Shown: positions 1 to 7,047 of the stretch, in pieces | Position numbering within the stretch: position 1 is the first letter of the stretch | How the letters are laid out: each line of letters begins with the position of its first letter | From: Solirubrobacterales bacterium | GTDB taxonomy: Bacteria > Actinomycetota > Thermoleophilia > Solirubrobacterales > Solirubrobacteraceae | DNA length: 8,666 bases | NCBI GenBank assembly: GCA_026392325.1 | Contig: JAPLCH010000080.1 | Location: 1 to 8,666 of the forward strand | Direction of reading: 5' to 3' | Notes under the pieces: generated by a model | The model's database searches: none | What the model saw: the letters and a program-made list of their open reading frames with translations, nothing else | What the model was told of the DNA's origin: nothing | Made by a program: the position numbers and the translations under genes

Positions 1-2
1 AA

Positions 3-1463
3 GCCCCTCTTGATGCCCTCATAGTCGGCGCAGGCTTCGGTGGTCTGGCCGCTGCCATCGAGTGCAAAGACCATGGCCTCAAACACATCGAGGTGATCGA
101 TGCAGCCTCTGGGCTGGGAGGCACTTGGCGTATGAACACTTACCCAGGCGCAGCATGCGATGTACCCAGCCAGCTCTACTCGTACTCGTTTGCCCAACGA
201 CGCGACTGGAAGCGTCTCTGTCCGGCCCAACCGGACATCCTCAGTTACATCAAGGATGTCGCACGGGAGAAGGGACTAAACGACTTGATCACCCCAGACA
301 CACGGGCAACGGCATGCAGCTGGGACCAAGACTCCGCCCTCTGGACAACAACAACTGACACGGGACGTTCCATCTCGAGTCGTGTAGTGATTCTTGCAAC
401 AGGCCAGCTCCACCAGCCAAGCACTCCCAAGATTGAAGGGGCCGATGATTTTGCAGGCGAGATGTTCCATTCCGCGGAGTGGAACCACGACATCAACCTG
501 GCCGGCAAGCGAGTAGCAGTGGTGGGCACCGGGGCGAGTGCAGTGCAGTTCGTTCCAGAGGTAGCCAAGACCGCAGCCCACCTGGACGTATACCAGCGCT
601 CCGGGAACTGGTTCATGGCCCGCCGCAACCGCACTTATCCAAAGCCAGTGCAGCTAGCGATCCGATGGGTCCCAGGGCTCCAAGCATTCAGAAGGGCCTT
701 CATCACTCAATATGCAGAGGCGATCACCCTGATGATTCGGCATCCCAGCACGTGGGGACAGCTTGGAAGGCTCTGGTCGACCTTGTTCATGCGTTTGCAG
801 GTAAAGGATCCAGTCCTCCGCGCAAAGCTCTGGCCTGACTACACGTTCGGCTGCAAGCGCGTCCTGTTCAGCTCATTCTTCCTGCCGGCCCTGCAGAGGC
901 CAAATGTTGATCTCCTGACAGAGCCGATCTCCAGCATCACGCCCACCGGGATTGTCACTTCCGATGGGGTGGAACACAGCGCTGATGTACTGATCTGGGG
1001 CACCGGGTTCAAGACAACTGACTTCATGTTCCCAATGAAGATCACAGGCCGCAGCGGGAAGCGCCTCGAGGATGCGTGGGCCAACGGCCCCCACGCACAT
1101 CTCGGAATCACCGTCCCAGAGTTCCCGTCACTTTTCATCATGTACGGACCCAATACGAACACCTCTGGCGGCTCGATCCTCGTCTTTCTGGAAGCCCAAG
1201 CCGGGTACATTCGACAGGCAATATTGGCAACAATCTCGCGTCGCGCAGCGGCAGTTGAGGTAAAGCCCGAGGTCGAATTTCAGTCAGATCTTGACACTCA
1301 GGCCGGCTTCGAAGGAACTGCATGGCTCCGTTGCCACTCTTGGTACCGGGACTCAGAAGGCAGGGTTGTCACTAACTGGCCTCGCTACATGAGCGACTAC
1401 GTCCAGCTGACCGACCAGTTCGACCCAGCTGAGTTTGACTTCATCAGCGCCGCAGACAGCTGA
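3..1463 (+). CDS. Baeyer-Villiger-type flavin monooxygenase (5' end outside window)
   Basis: This is a class B flavoprotein monooxygenase, which uses FAD, NADPH and O2 to insert oxygen into ketones (Baeyer-Villiger reaction) or onto heteroatoms. The frame is open from the first bases of the window, so the gene starts upstream; the first ATG at 93 lies after the FAD-binding motif and cannot be the true start. Of 486 visible residues, the FAD Rossmann motif GAGFGG is at 9-14. It is followed by the family segment GTWRMNTYPGAACDVPS. The fingerprint FxGxxxHxxxW appears as FAGEMFHSAEW at 150-160. The NADPH Rossmann motif GTGASA is at 175-180, and a late WGTGF motif is near 332-336. Only a handful of N-terminal residues seem to be missing. 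The family is secure; the substrate (cyclic or aliphatic ketone, or a steroid) cannot be read from the sequence. The protein is probably cytosolic. Confidence 0.9.
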   Translation, partial: APLDALIVGAGFGGLAAAIECKDHGLKHIEVIDAASGLGGTWRMNTYPGAACDVPSQLYSYSFAQRRDWKRLCPAQPDILSYIKDVAREKGLNDLITPDTRATACSWDQDSALWTTTTDTGRSISSRVVILATGQLHQPSTPKIEGADDFAGEMFHSAEWNHDINLAGKRVAVVGTGASAVQFVPEVAKTAAHLDVYQRSGNWFMARRNRTYPKPVQLAIRWVPGLQAFRRAFITQYAEAITLMIRHPSTWGQLGRLWSTLFMRLQVKDPVLRAKLWPDYTFGCKRVLFSSFFLPALQRPNVDLLTEPISSITPTGIVTSDGVEHSADVLIWGTGFKTTDFMFPMKITGRSGKRLEDAWANGPHAHLGITVPEFPSLFIMYGPNTNTSGGSILVFLEAQAGYIRQAILATISRRAAAVEVKPEVEFQSDLDTQAGFEGTAWLRCHSWYRDSEGRVVTNWPRYMSDYVQLTDQFDPAEFDFISAADS

Positions 1464-1500
1464 GTCAGATCACGCTGACACAAGCCTTGTCTCGGGCTTG
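1464..1500 (+). terminator. Two adjacent small hairpins after the monooxygenase stop codon
   Basis: Directly after the TGA at 1461-1463, GTCAG (1464-1468) pairs with CTGAC (1475-1479). Then CAAGCC (1481-1486) pairs with GGCTTG (1495-1500) across an 8-nt loop. The position suggests transcription termination or 3'-end protection of the monooxygenase mRNA. No T-tract follows, so this is not a classical intrinsic terminator and is only a candidate. The remaining 70 bases up to the ATPase start show no clear promoter or other element. Confidence 0.35.
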
Positions 1501-1569
1501 ACCAAAGCTCAATGAAATCCACGGATCAGGCAACTGTCGGCAAGCTGGGTCCGTGCACACAGAACAGCA

Positions 1570-3855
1570 ATGACCCCAAGGGACTCCGAGACAGAGAGCC
1601 CTGATCCCACAGAGCCGATCGAGCGGCTTCTGAGGGACCTTCGTGCTGATCGGAATGGCCTGTCAACCGGCGAGGCGGCCCGCCGCCTCATTCAGCACGG
1701 TGGCAACGAAATAACGCGACGTGTGGGCAGGACATGGCCGGGGCAACTGGTCAAGCAGTTCACTCACCCACTTGCACTTCTTCTATGGGCAGCCGCGGGG
1801 CTTGCGTGGCTCGCCAACGTGACGCCCATCGGGATCGCAATCGTCGCCGTGATCGTCCTCAATGCAGTGTTTGCCTTCATCCAGGAGCGTCAGGCGGAAC
1901 GGGCCGTCGAGGCGCTCGCCGCGTACATCCCGGCCAAGGCGAATGTCTTGCGGGATGGTCACCCAACCACGATCGAAGCTCGCGACCTTGTCCCAGGAGA
2001 CGTGATCATGATCGCCGAGGGCGACAGGGTCTCGGCCGACGCCCGGCTGCTCGAGGGTGCTGTGGAGATGGATATGTCCACCCTGACTGGGGAATCCATG
2101 CCCGTCCTCCGTTCGGCGACTGACACTGACCCAACCCTTCCACTCTTGGAAGCTGGGGATGTGATCTTCTCGGGCACATCATGTGCGGAGGGCGAAGCCA
2201 CTGCGCTCGCCTTTGCCACAGGAATGCAGACAGAGCTTGGCCGGATCGCAGCACTGTCTGAGCGGGTGACGATTGAGGCCAGTCCGCTTGAGGACCAAGT
2301 CCGGCGGGTCGCATGGTTGATTGCCGCCGTTGCCGTCGGGCTGGGCGTCGCCTTCATTCCCCTCGGAATGTTCGGAGCGGGACTCTCCCTCGCAGATGCC
2401 TCAGTGTTTGCCATTGGCCTGCTCGTCGGCAATGTTCCCGAGGGGCTCCTGCCTGTGATCACATTGGCCCTGGCCGCTGGAGTTCGTGAGCTGGCCCGCC
2501 GAGGAGCCGTCGTCAAACGGCTCAGCGCCGTTGAAACCCTTGGCTCGACAACCGTCATTTGCACGGACAAGACGGGAACCCTCACAGAGAACCGGATGAG
2601 TGCGCACTCCCTTTGGACTCCCTCTGGTCAGCCTTACCTTGAGCTTGCAACGGCAATGACTGCCTGCTCCAGTGCCCGTCTTGATACTGACCCTCCGAGC
2701 GGAGACCCAACTGAGGTGGCGATGCTTCAGGCAGCCGCAGACCTTGGAGTCCAGACGGACGCTGACCTGCGGGACTCAAGCCGAGTAGTGCGCTTCAGCT
2801 TCAACCCACAACTCAAGCGGATGACAACAGTGGACCAGGTTGGTGGCGTCAGACAGGTGAGCACGAAGGGAGCTCCGGAAGTGATCCTTCCGCTGTGTTC
2901 CTCAGTCGCGGACAGAGCAGGCAACGAACTTCCGATGACTGAAGCTGAGCTTGGAGCAATCCACACGGCGGTGAACGAATCGGCCGTCAATGGACTGCGG
3001 GTACTCGCGGTCGCCCGCCGAGTCCTGACCGAGGGAGAGCCAACACCGGAGTCCCGAGCTGATGCGGAACAGAACCTGTCCTTCCTTGGGCTCGTCTCGC
3101 TTGTGGACCGTCCACGGAAAGAGGTCCCCGCTGCGGTAGCAGCCTGCCAACGCGCGGGAATCCGCGTGATTGTGATCACGGGAGACCACAGCCTTACCGC
3201 CAAGGCAGTCGCAAAGGATGTTGGGATCGTTGGCGACGATGTTCAAGTGCTCGAGGGAGCAAAGGCAGATGCGATGACCGACGCTGAACTCTCGTCGTAT
3301 CTGGACAACCCAGATCCGATGATCTTCTCCCGAAGTTCCCCACAGACCAAGCTGAGGATTGCCGACCTGCTCAGCGGCGAGGACAATGTGGTCGCCATGA
3401 CCGGAGATGGCGCCAATGACGCGCCTGCCCTGAGGCGTGCCGACATCGGAATCGCAATGGGCAAGTCGGGAACAGACGTCGCCCGCGAGGCCTCAACGAT
3501 GGTGCTGATTGATGACAATTTCGCGACGATCGTCGAGGCGATCAAGGCAGGGCGTCGCGTTTTCGACAATGTCCGAAAGTTCGTCTTTTACATCTTCGCT
3601 CACGCGACACCGGAGGTTGTCCCATTCCTGGTCTTCGCCCTGGGAGGCGGCGCCATCCCACTTCCCTTGACTGTCCCCCAGCTTCTGGCCGTTGACATCG
3701 GCACAGAGACGCTTCCAGCGCTCGCTCTGGGCAGGGAACCAGCTGAACCGGGAACTTATGGGCAGACGGCCGCGAAAGTCCACAGAGGGCGTTATTCAGG
3801 GCGGAATGCTGCTGCGCGCCTGGCTGTTTGTCGGGTTGATCTCCGCAATCCTTGA
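1570..3855 (+). CDS. P-type II cation-transporting ATPase, main part, frameshifted near 3754
   Basis: This is a membrane pump of the P-type II (Ca2+/Na+,K+-like) superfamily, which couples ATP hydrolysis through an aspartyl-phosphate to cation export or exchange. Visible parts in order: an N-terminal cation-ATPase domain; an M1-M2 hydrophobic pair at about residues 64-105; the actuator motif TGES at 173-176; M3-M4 with PEGL from 290; the phosphorylation site DKTGT with Asp333; the nucleotide-binding domain; the hinge TGDGAND at 611-617; and M5-M6 with VDIGTE around 708-713. The PEGLL, ATPE and DIGTE ion-site segments resemble Na+,K+-type pumps more than heavy-metal pumps, and no metal-binding CXXC is present. 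After about codon 728 (REPAEPG) the frame leaves the family pattern and ends 33 codons later; M7-M10 continue in the next frame. With the shift repaired the product would be about 888 residues, normal for the family. ATG 1570 fits the family N-terminus, and an in-frame TGA lies at about 1513; no clear Shine-Dalgarno is visible. The transported ion is unknown. Confidence 0.88.
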   Translation: MTPRDSETESPDPTEPIERLLRDLRADRNGLSTGEAARRLIQHGGNEITRRVGRTWPGQLVKQFTHPLALLLWAAAGLAWLANVTPIGIAIVAVIVLNAVFAFIQERQAERAVEALAAYIPAKANVLRDGHPTTIEARDLVPGDVIMIAEGDRVSADARLLEGAVEMDMSTLTGESMPVLRSATDTDPTLPLLEAGDVIFSGTSCAEGEATALAFATGMQTELGRIAALSERVTIEASPLEDQVRRVAWLIAAVAVGLGVAFIPLGMFGAGLSLADASVFAIGLLVGNVPEGLLPVITLALAAGVRELARRGAVVKRLSAVETLGSTTVICTDKTGTLTENRMSAHSLWTPSGQPYLELATAMTACSSARLDTDPPSGDPTEVAMLQAAADLGVQTDADLRDSSRVVRFSFNPQLKRMTTVDQVGGVRQVSTKGAPEVILPLCSSVADRAGNELPMTEAELGAIHTAVNESAVNGLRVLAVARRVLTEGEPTPESRADAEQNLSFLGLVSLVDRPRKEVPAAVAACQRAGIRVIVITGDHSLTAKAVAKDVGIVGDDVQVLEGAKADAMTDAELSSYLDNPDPMIFSRSSPQTKLRIADLLSGEDNVVAMTGDGANDAPALRRADIGIAMGKSGTDVAREASTMVLIDDNFATIVEAIKAGRRVFDNVRKFVFYIFAHATPEVVPFLVFALGGGAIPLPLTVPQLLAVDIGTETLPALALGREPAEPGTYGQTAAKVHRGRYSGRNAAARLAVCRVDLRNP

Positions 3856-4237
3856 GATGACTGGGTTCTTCTGGGTCCTCTTGAGCAACGGCTGGAGTCC
3901 TGGTGACCCAACGGGCGAGGGATCCGCGCTGCACAGCGTTTATCTGCAGGCAACCACGATGACATTCGTGGGAATGGTCTTTTGCCAGGTTGGAACCGCG
4001 TTCGCTGCACGGACCGACCGCGCGTCGCTGCGATCGATCGGAGTGTTCCGCAACCGGCTGCTGCTCTGGGGCATTGCTTTTGAGCTGGTCCTTACCGCCG
4101 TGCTCGTCTACGTACCAGCGTTCCAGGGCCTGCTCGGTACCGCTCCGCTCGGGGTGAAGGAAGTGGCCTTCATGGCCCCGTTCCCGCTAATCGTTTGGGG
4201 AGCGGACGAAACTCGGCGCTGGTTCCTGCGCCGATAG
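3755..4237 (+). pseudogene. C-terminal M7-M10 region of the P-type ATPase, displaced to another frame
   Basis: This frame continues the ATPase exactly where the upstream frame breaks off. It reads LMGRRPRKSTEGVIQ, the basic loop after M6 that should follow REPAEPG, and then four hydrophobic segments that match M7 to M10 by position and end in WGADETRRWFLRR. An ATG at 3692 opens the same frame, but residues from there to about 3754 are out-of-frame reading of M6, so I do not believe it is a separate gene. Removing one A around 3754 joins both parts into a normal C-terminus. Either the gene is a recent pseudogene, or the base is a sequencing or assembly error, or less likely ribosomes shift frame here. 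The intact reading of both halves argues that any break is recent. The 3' end overlaps the convergent GMC oxidoreductase gene. Confidence 0.8.
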
Positions 4238-5866
4238 GAAGGAATCAACCGGCGTGCCCATCCCCAAGGCGTGCCCTTGAGCCGCTGGGACATGTGACAT
4301 GGCCCGCTCCGTCATCGCCGAAATTGTGAGACTGGGGTTGGCCCCGATGTTGGCCGGGACGGCCGAGCCGTCGCAGACCATCAGGTTCTTGTAGCCGAAC
4401 ACCCGATGGTCGGAATCAATGACACCGTGGTCCGCGTCCTTGCCGACGACCACACCGCCAAGAATGTGAGCAGTGGTCGGGATCGCAAAGGCAGCCTCGG
4501 TAACGACAGCCTGCGCAGTCCCGCCGATCCTCTCAGCCAGCCACTCAGCACAGCGGTAGGCGGCTGGGATCTTGTCGGGGTTGGGATTGTTCGGGTCCTG
4601 TTCAGTCGTCAGGACCGCATTCCCATTAGGCCAACGGCGCTTCACCTTAAGGCGAATTGAGTTGTCCAGCGACTGCATCGCGAGCACGATGATCGTTCGG
4701 CGGCTGTAATTCTTGAATCGCATCGCCTTTGCGGCCTTGACTGGATGGCTGGCGAGGTTCTTCAACAGCTCGAAAGGTTGAGTGCCGCGCTTCCCAGCTT
4801 CAGTCATCAGCGTGTAAAGCAATGACTGCGAGTCCGCCCCACCGCCGTAAGTGACTGGCTCAATATGAGTGTCAGGATCCGGGTAGATCGACGAAGTTAT
4901 TGCGACCGACTTTGAGAAGTCTCGTGAGTCGTCAGATGCGGTGACAGCAAGAATCGACTCGCTGTTGGTCCGCACGAGATAGCCAAGGCGATCTGAAATG
5001 TTTGGCAGTGACCCACGCCCCTTTGCTGAGGCGAGAAGTCGGTTGGTCCCGAGCGTGCCAGCAGAAACGATCACATTTCGCGCCCTAAGTTGCTTGCGAT
5101 CACGCTTGACCCACGATCCACTCTTCTCGTGAGTGACTGTGTAGCCGTCAGCGCCATCGGCCGAGCCAAGCGGTTGGATGTCGTGAGCTGCCCGCTCTGG
5201 GATGACTGTGACGCCCAACTTCTCTGCGAAGTACAGGTAGTTCTTGACGAGCGTGTTCTTTGCCCCGTAGCGGCAGCCGATCATGCACTGACCGCAGCGG
5301 TTGCAGCCAGTTCTGTCGGGGCCCTCGCCGCCGAAGAACGGATCGGGAACGGTCACATCTGCCTCACCAAGGAACACGCCGACATTGGTCTTGGCGTAAG
5401 TGTCAACGCGACCCAAACTCTCCGCGTATTCCTTCAGCAGCAGGTCAGCATCAGTGTCCTCGTCGTATTGGACAACGCCAAGCATCCGCTCTGCCTCGTC
5501 GTAGTGGATCGCAAGTTCAGCTTCCCAGTCAGCCAACCCCTTGATCTGCGGGTCCTCGTAGAAGCCAGGCCGTGCGCGGTAAAGGGTGTTCGCATAGCCC
5601 AGAGAGCCGCCGCCAACACCACTCCCCGAAGCAACGAATACATCCTTGAACAGGGTCAGCCGGAAGATGCCCTTCATCCCAAACTTGGGCATCCAGTAGT
5701 ACTTGCTTGCCTCCCAAGTGGTCTTAGCGAAGTCCTCGTCCTCAAAGCGCCTGCCGCACTCAAGAACCCCAACCTTGTAGCCCTTCTGAGCAAGACGTAG
5801 GGCGCTGATGCTCCCTCCAAAGCCGGAGCCAATGATCAGCCAGTCGTAGTCGTAATCCTTAGCCAT
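4187..5866 (-). CDS. ChoD-like GMC oxidoreductase (cholesterol oxidase family)
   Basis: This is an FAD-dependent GMC-superfamily oxidase or dehydrogenase of 559 residues, close to the length of mycobacterial ChoD-type proteins. The FAD motif GSGFGG is at 13-18. A second glycine-rich stretch, GSGVGGGSLGYANTLY, begins at residue 81. The cluster C188-x2-C191-x2-C194-x3-C198 is followed by GAKNTLVKNYL, as in ChoD-like proteins. The C-terminus holds the GMC active-site region: His467 in AHILGG and Asn510 in GANPS. I chose ATG 5866 over an in-frame upstream start at 5935 because GGGAGGAG lies 7 bases upstream and the family begins just before the FAD motif. Known relatives oxidise 3-beta-hydroxysterols or other alcohols, but the substrate here is unproven. 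There is no evident signal peptide. The last roughly 30 residues look like a loose tail, and the 3' end overlaps the convergent ATPase by 51 bp. Confidence 0.9.
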   Translation of the reverse strand: MAKDYDYDWLIIGSGFGGSISALRLAQKGYKVGVLECGRRFEDEDFAKTTWEASKYYWMPKFGMKGIFRLTLFKDVFVASGSGVGGGSLGYANTLYRARPGFYEDPQIKGLADWEAELAIHYDEAERMLGVVQYDEDTDADLLLKEYAESLGRVDTYAKTNVGVFLGEADVTVPDPFFGGEGPDRTGCNRCGQCMIGCRYGAKNTLVKNYLYFAEKLGVTVIPERAAHDIQPLGSADGADGYTVTHEKSGSWVKRDRKQLRARNVIVSAGTLGTNRLLASAKGRGSLPNISDRLGYLVRTNSESILAVTASDDSRDFSKSVAITSSIYPDPDTHIEPVTYGGGADSQSLLYTLMTEAGKRGTQPFELLKNLASHPVKAAKAMRFKNYSRRTIIVLAMQSLDNSIRLKVKRRWPNGNAVLTTEQDPNNPNPDKIPAAYRCAEWLAERIGGTAQAVVTEAAFAIPTTAHILGGVVVGKDADHGVIDSDHRVFGYKNLMVCDGSAVPANIGANPSLTISAMTERAMSHVPAAQGHALGMGTPVDSFLSAQEPAPSFVRSPND

Positions 5867-6133
5867 GCCCAGCTCCTCCCTTGGAGAGACTTGATCTGCG
5901 CTGCCAAGCTTAGGTGAACGAGCTCCCATCTCCATTGCTCAGGGGCGCCGGCTCGCAACTAAGGCGCGACGACAGGCCCAATACGAAGCGCCACCTCTTG
6001 TGGGAGCGGGAACTGACACGTGATGCTCTCGGTCCGCGCCGGGAACGCGGCAATTGTGTGCGGAAACAGAGCAGCGGCCTTAAGTCACGGTCCGGTCCGG
6101 GTAGCTTCAGGCTAGATCCAAATGGCGGCAAGA
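5867..6133. other. Divergent intergenic spacer without a recognised gene
   Basis: This stretch separates the minus-strand GMC gene from the plus-strand toxin-antitoxin operon. A plus-strand frame is open from 5914 into the antitoxin, but its first 80 codons are rich in Arg, Gly and Pro and look like unselected translation, so I treat them as non-coding. I found no tRNA, riboswitch or convincing -35/-10 for the GMC gene. That gene's promoter presumably lies in the right part of this spacer. Confidence 0.5.
5873..5880 (-). promoter_or_regulatory. Strong Shine-Dalgarno deciding the GMC oxidoreductase start
   Basis: On the minus strand GGGAGGAG precedes the ATG at 5866 with a 6-nt gap. It is a near-perfect complement to the 16S rRNA 3' end and fixes the start there. 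The possible 23-codon upstream extension to 5935 has no such site and no family resemblance. Confidence 0.8.
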
Positions 6134-6162
6134 TTGATACTTCTGAACAAGACATGTATGTT
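6134..6162 (+). promoter_or_regulatory. Predicted sigma70-like promoter of the toxin-antitoxin operon
   Basis: TTGATA (6134-6139) and TATGTT (6157-6162) are separated by exactly 17 bp, close to consensus spacing. Transcription would start about 7 bases after the -10, near 6169, which is itself an ATG in the antitoxin frame. This predicts a leaderless or almost leaderless mRNA, a common arrangement in actinobacteria. The -10 lies inside the palindrome at 6153-6171. Confidence 0.55.
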
Positions 6163-6171
6163 GGATACATG
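6153..6171. promoter_or_regulatory. Palindromic operator candidate over the toxin-antitoxin promoter
   Basis: CATGTAT (6153-6159) and ATACATG (6165-6171) are perfect inverted repeats of 7 bp around the spacer GTTGG. The element covers the predicted -10 and the earliest ATGs of the antitoxin. Type II antitoxins, alone or bound to toxin, usually repress their own operon by binding such palindromes, so this is the natural operator candidate. The repeat is read directly; its binding role is inferred. Confidence 0.6.
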
Positions 6172-6630
6172 ACCATGACGATGTCCATCAGTCACTTCCT
6201 AAGAAACAGCGGTTCGGCGCTCTCCGAAGTCGACGATCATGACCTGCTGCTCGAGCGGCGCGACGGCGCGGACATCTACCTCAAGCGAGCCGACAGGCAA
6301 CAGGCAGACGAGGAAAGCCTCACAGCAGGCGGTCGCATGATGGCTGTTCTCCTAGCCAACGAGACCACACGTCACGAAGTCCTAGAGCGAATCGAAGAGG
6401 TGCTTCCATGGACAACCTTCTTGCCTGCCAGCGAAGTTCAGCTGTTCACGGAGGAATTCATCCGCGTCATCAAGGCCTGCGCTGAGATTGGAAACTTCAC
6501 TCCAGCGGGCATTACGCTGAGGCAGTGGAAGAACACAGCTGAGGTCCACGCCGACGCCGGCCTGAGCAGCGCGCTCAGAGCCCCCATCGAAGCCGGTCGA
6601 GCCGTACAGCGCCCCGCCCGGTCTGAATGA
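6169..6630 (+). CDS. Phd/YefM-like antitoxin of a type II toxin-antitoxin module
   Basis: This is the likely antitoxin of the downstream RelE-like toxin; it should bind and neutralise it and repress the operon. From ATG 6169 it has 153 residues. The N-terminus, MSISHFLRNSGSALSEV followed by LLLERRDGADIYL, matches the Phd pattern of a short helix, then a valine-rich strand over a charged turn. A helical C-terminal half ends with TAEVHADAGLSSALRAPIE, typical of an actinobacterial family of longer 'prevent-host-death' proteins known to me from memory. Four in-frame ATGs occur at 6154, 6169, 6175 and 6181. I took 6169 because the predicted promoter places the transcript start there; family similarity begins at 6181, so the true start could be any of the last three. 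No strong Shine-Dalgarno is visible. The stop overlaps the toxin start (ATGA), indicating an operon and translational coupling. Confidence 0.72.
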   Translation: MTMTMSISHFLRNSGSALSEVDDHDLLLERRDGADIYLKRADRQQADEESLTAGGRMMAVLLANETTRHEVLERIEEVLPWTTFLPASEVQLFTEEFIRVIKACAEIGNFTPAGITLRQWKNTAEVHADAGLSSALRAPIEAGRAVQRPARSE

Positions 6631-6986
6631 CCAAAGGCAGGGGTGCGAAAGTTCCTCGCCCGACAGGGAAGCACGAGTGGACCCTTCGCTTCGCAAACCG
6701 GCAAGCCGACGCAGCCTGGAAGGAGCTAGCCAACTCGCGCGTCGCCCATGCGCTGGCGAAGTTCTACGACATTGCTGCCAGAGACCCCCGGGGCTCATCA
6801 GACCCAGGCCGTCACCACAGGCTGCGGGGAGAGCTTGGAACGAACGTCAGGTCAGGCAGAAGCCTGGAGCAATGGCAGTACGAGTTCACCAGCGGGGGAC
6901 GTATCTGGTTTGTGATTGACGACGATGAGCGCACCGTCTGGGTCGCTCTTGTCTCTAGCGGGCATCCAGCCAAGACAGACAAATAG
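6627..6986 (+). CDS. RelE/YoeB-like toxin of a type II toxin-antitoxin module
   Basis: This is a small protein of 119 residues, basic in its N-terminal half, most likely a RelE-superfamily mRNA interferase that cuts mRNA on the ribosome. The sequence shows the expected fold order: a strand (EWTLRFA, 17-23), helices (about 25-52), the basic segment RHHRLRGEL (62-70), and then strands QWQYEFTSGGRIWFVID (82-98) and TVWVALVSSGHP (103-114). The conserved pattern of Arg, Tyr and a near-terminal His fits a RelE/YoeB-like active site, but I cannot assign catalytic residues with certainty. The start overlaps the antitoxin stop as ATGA, so translation is probably coupled; no separate Shine-Dalgarno is seen. 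Its neighbour on the right is the ssrA terminator. Family assignment rests on pattern and context and was not computed. Confidence 0.75.
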   Translation: MTKGRGAKVPRPTGKHEWTLRFANRQADAAWKELANSRVAHALAKFYDIAARDPRGSSDPGRHHRLRGELGTNVRSGRSLEQWQYEFTSGGRIWFVIDDDERTVWVALVSSGHPAKTDK

Positions 6987-7047
6987 GCACTTGAGTCCTC
7001 TTGCACGGCGACAACAGGCGGAGACAGAACCTTTCGGGCCTTGTCAG

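Noticed and set aside
1959..2585. A 208-codon minus-strand open frame inside the P-type ATPase gene
   Set aside because: It is low-complexity, Ser/Arg/Ala/Pro-rich translation opposite conserved ATPase motifs, and is not a plausible gene.
5090..5800. A 236-codon plus-strand open frame opposite the GMC oxidoreductase gene
   Set aside because: It is fully antisense to a well-supported gene, shows no family pattern and has no ribosome binding site. It is a shadow of GC-biased codon use.
5867..5935. Longer start for the GMC oxidoreductase at 5935
   Set aside because: The strong Shine-Dalgarno before ATG 5866 and the position of the FAD motif fix the shorter start.
5914..6153. N-terminal extension of the antitoxin frame from ATG 5914
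   Set aside because: The 80 extra residues look unselected, lie upstream of the predicted promoter and do not fit the family's N-terminus.
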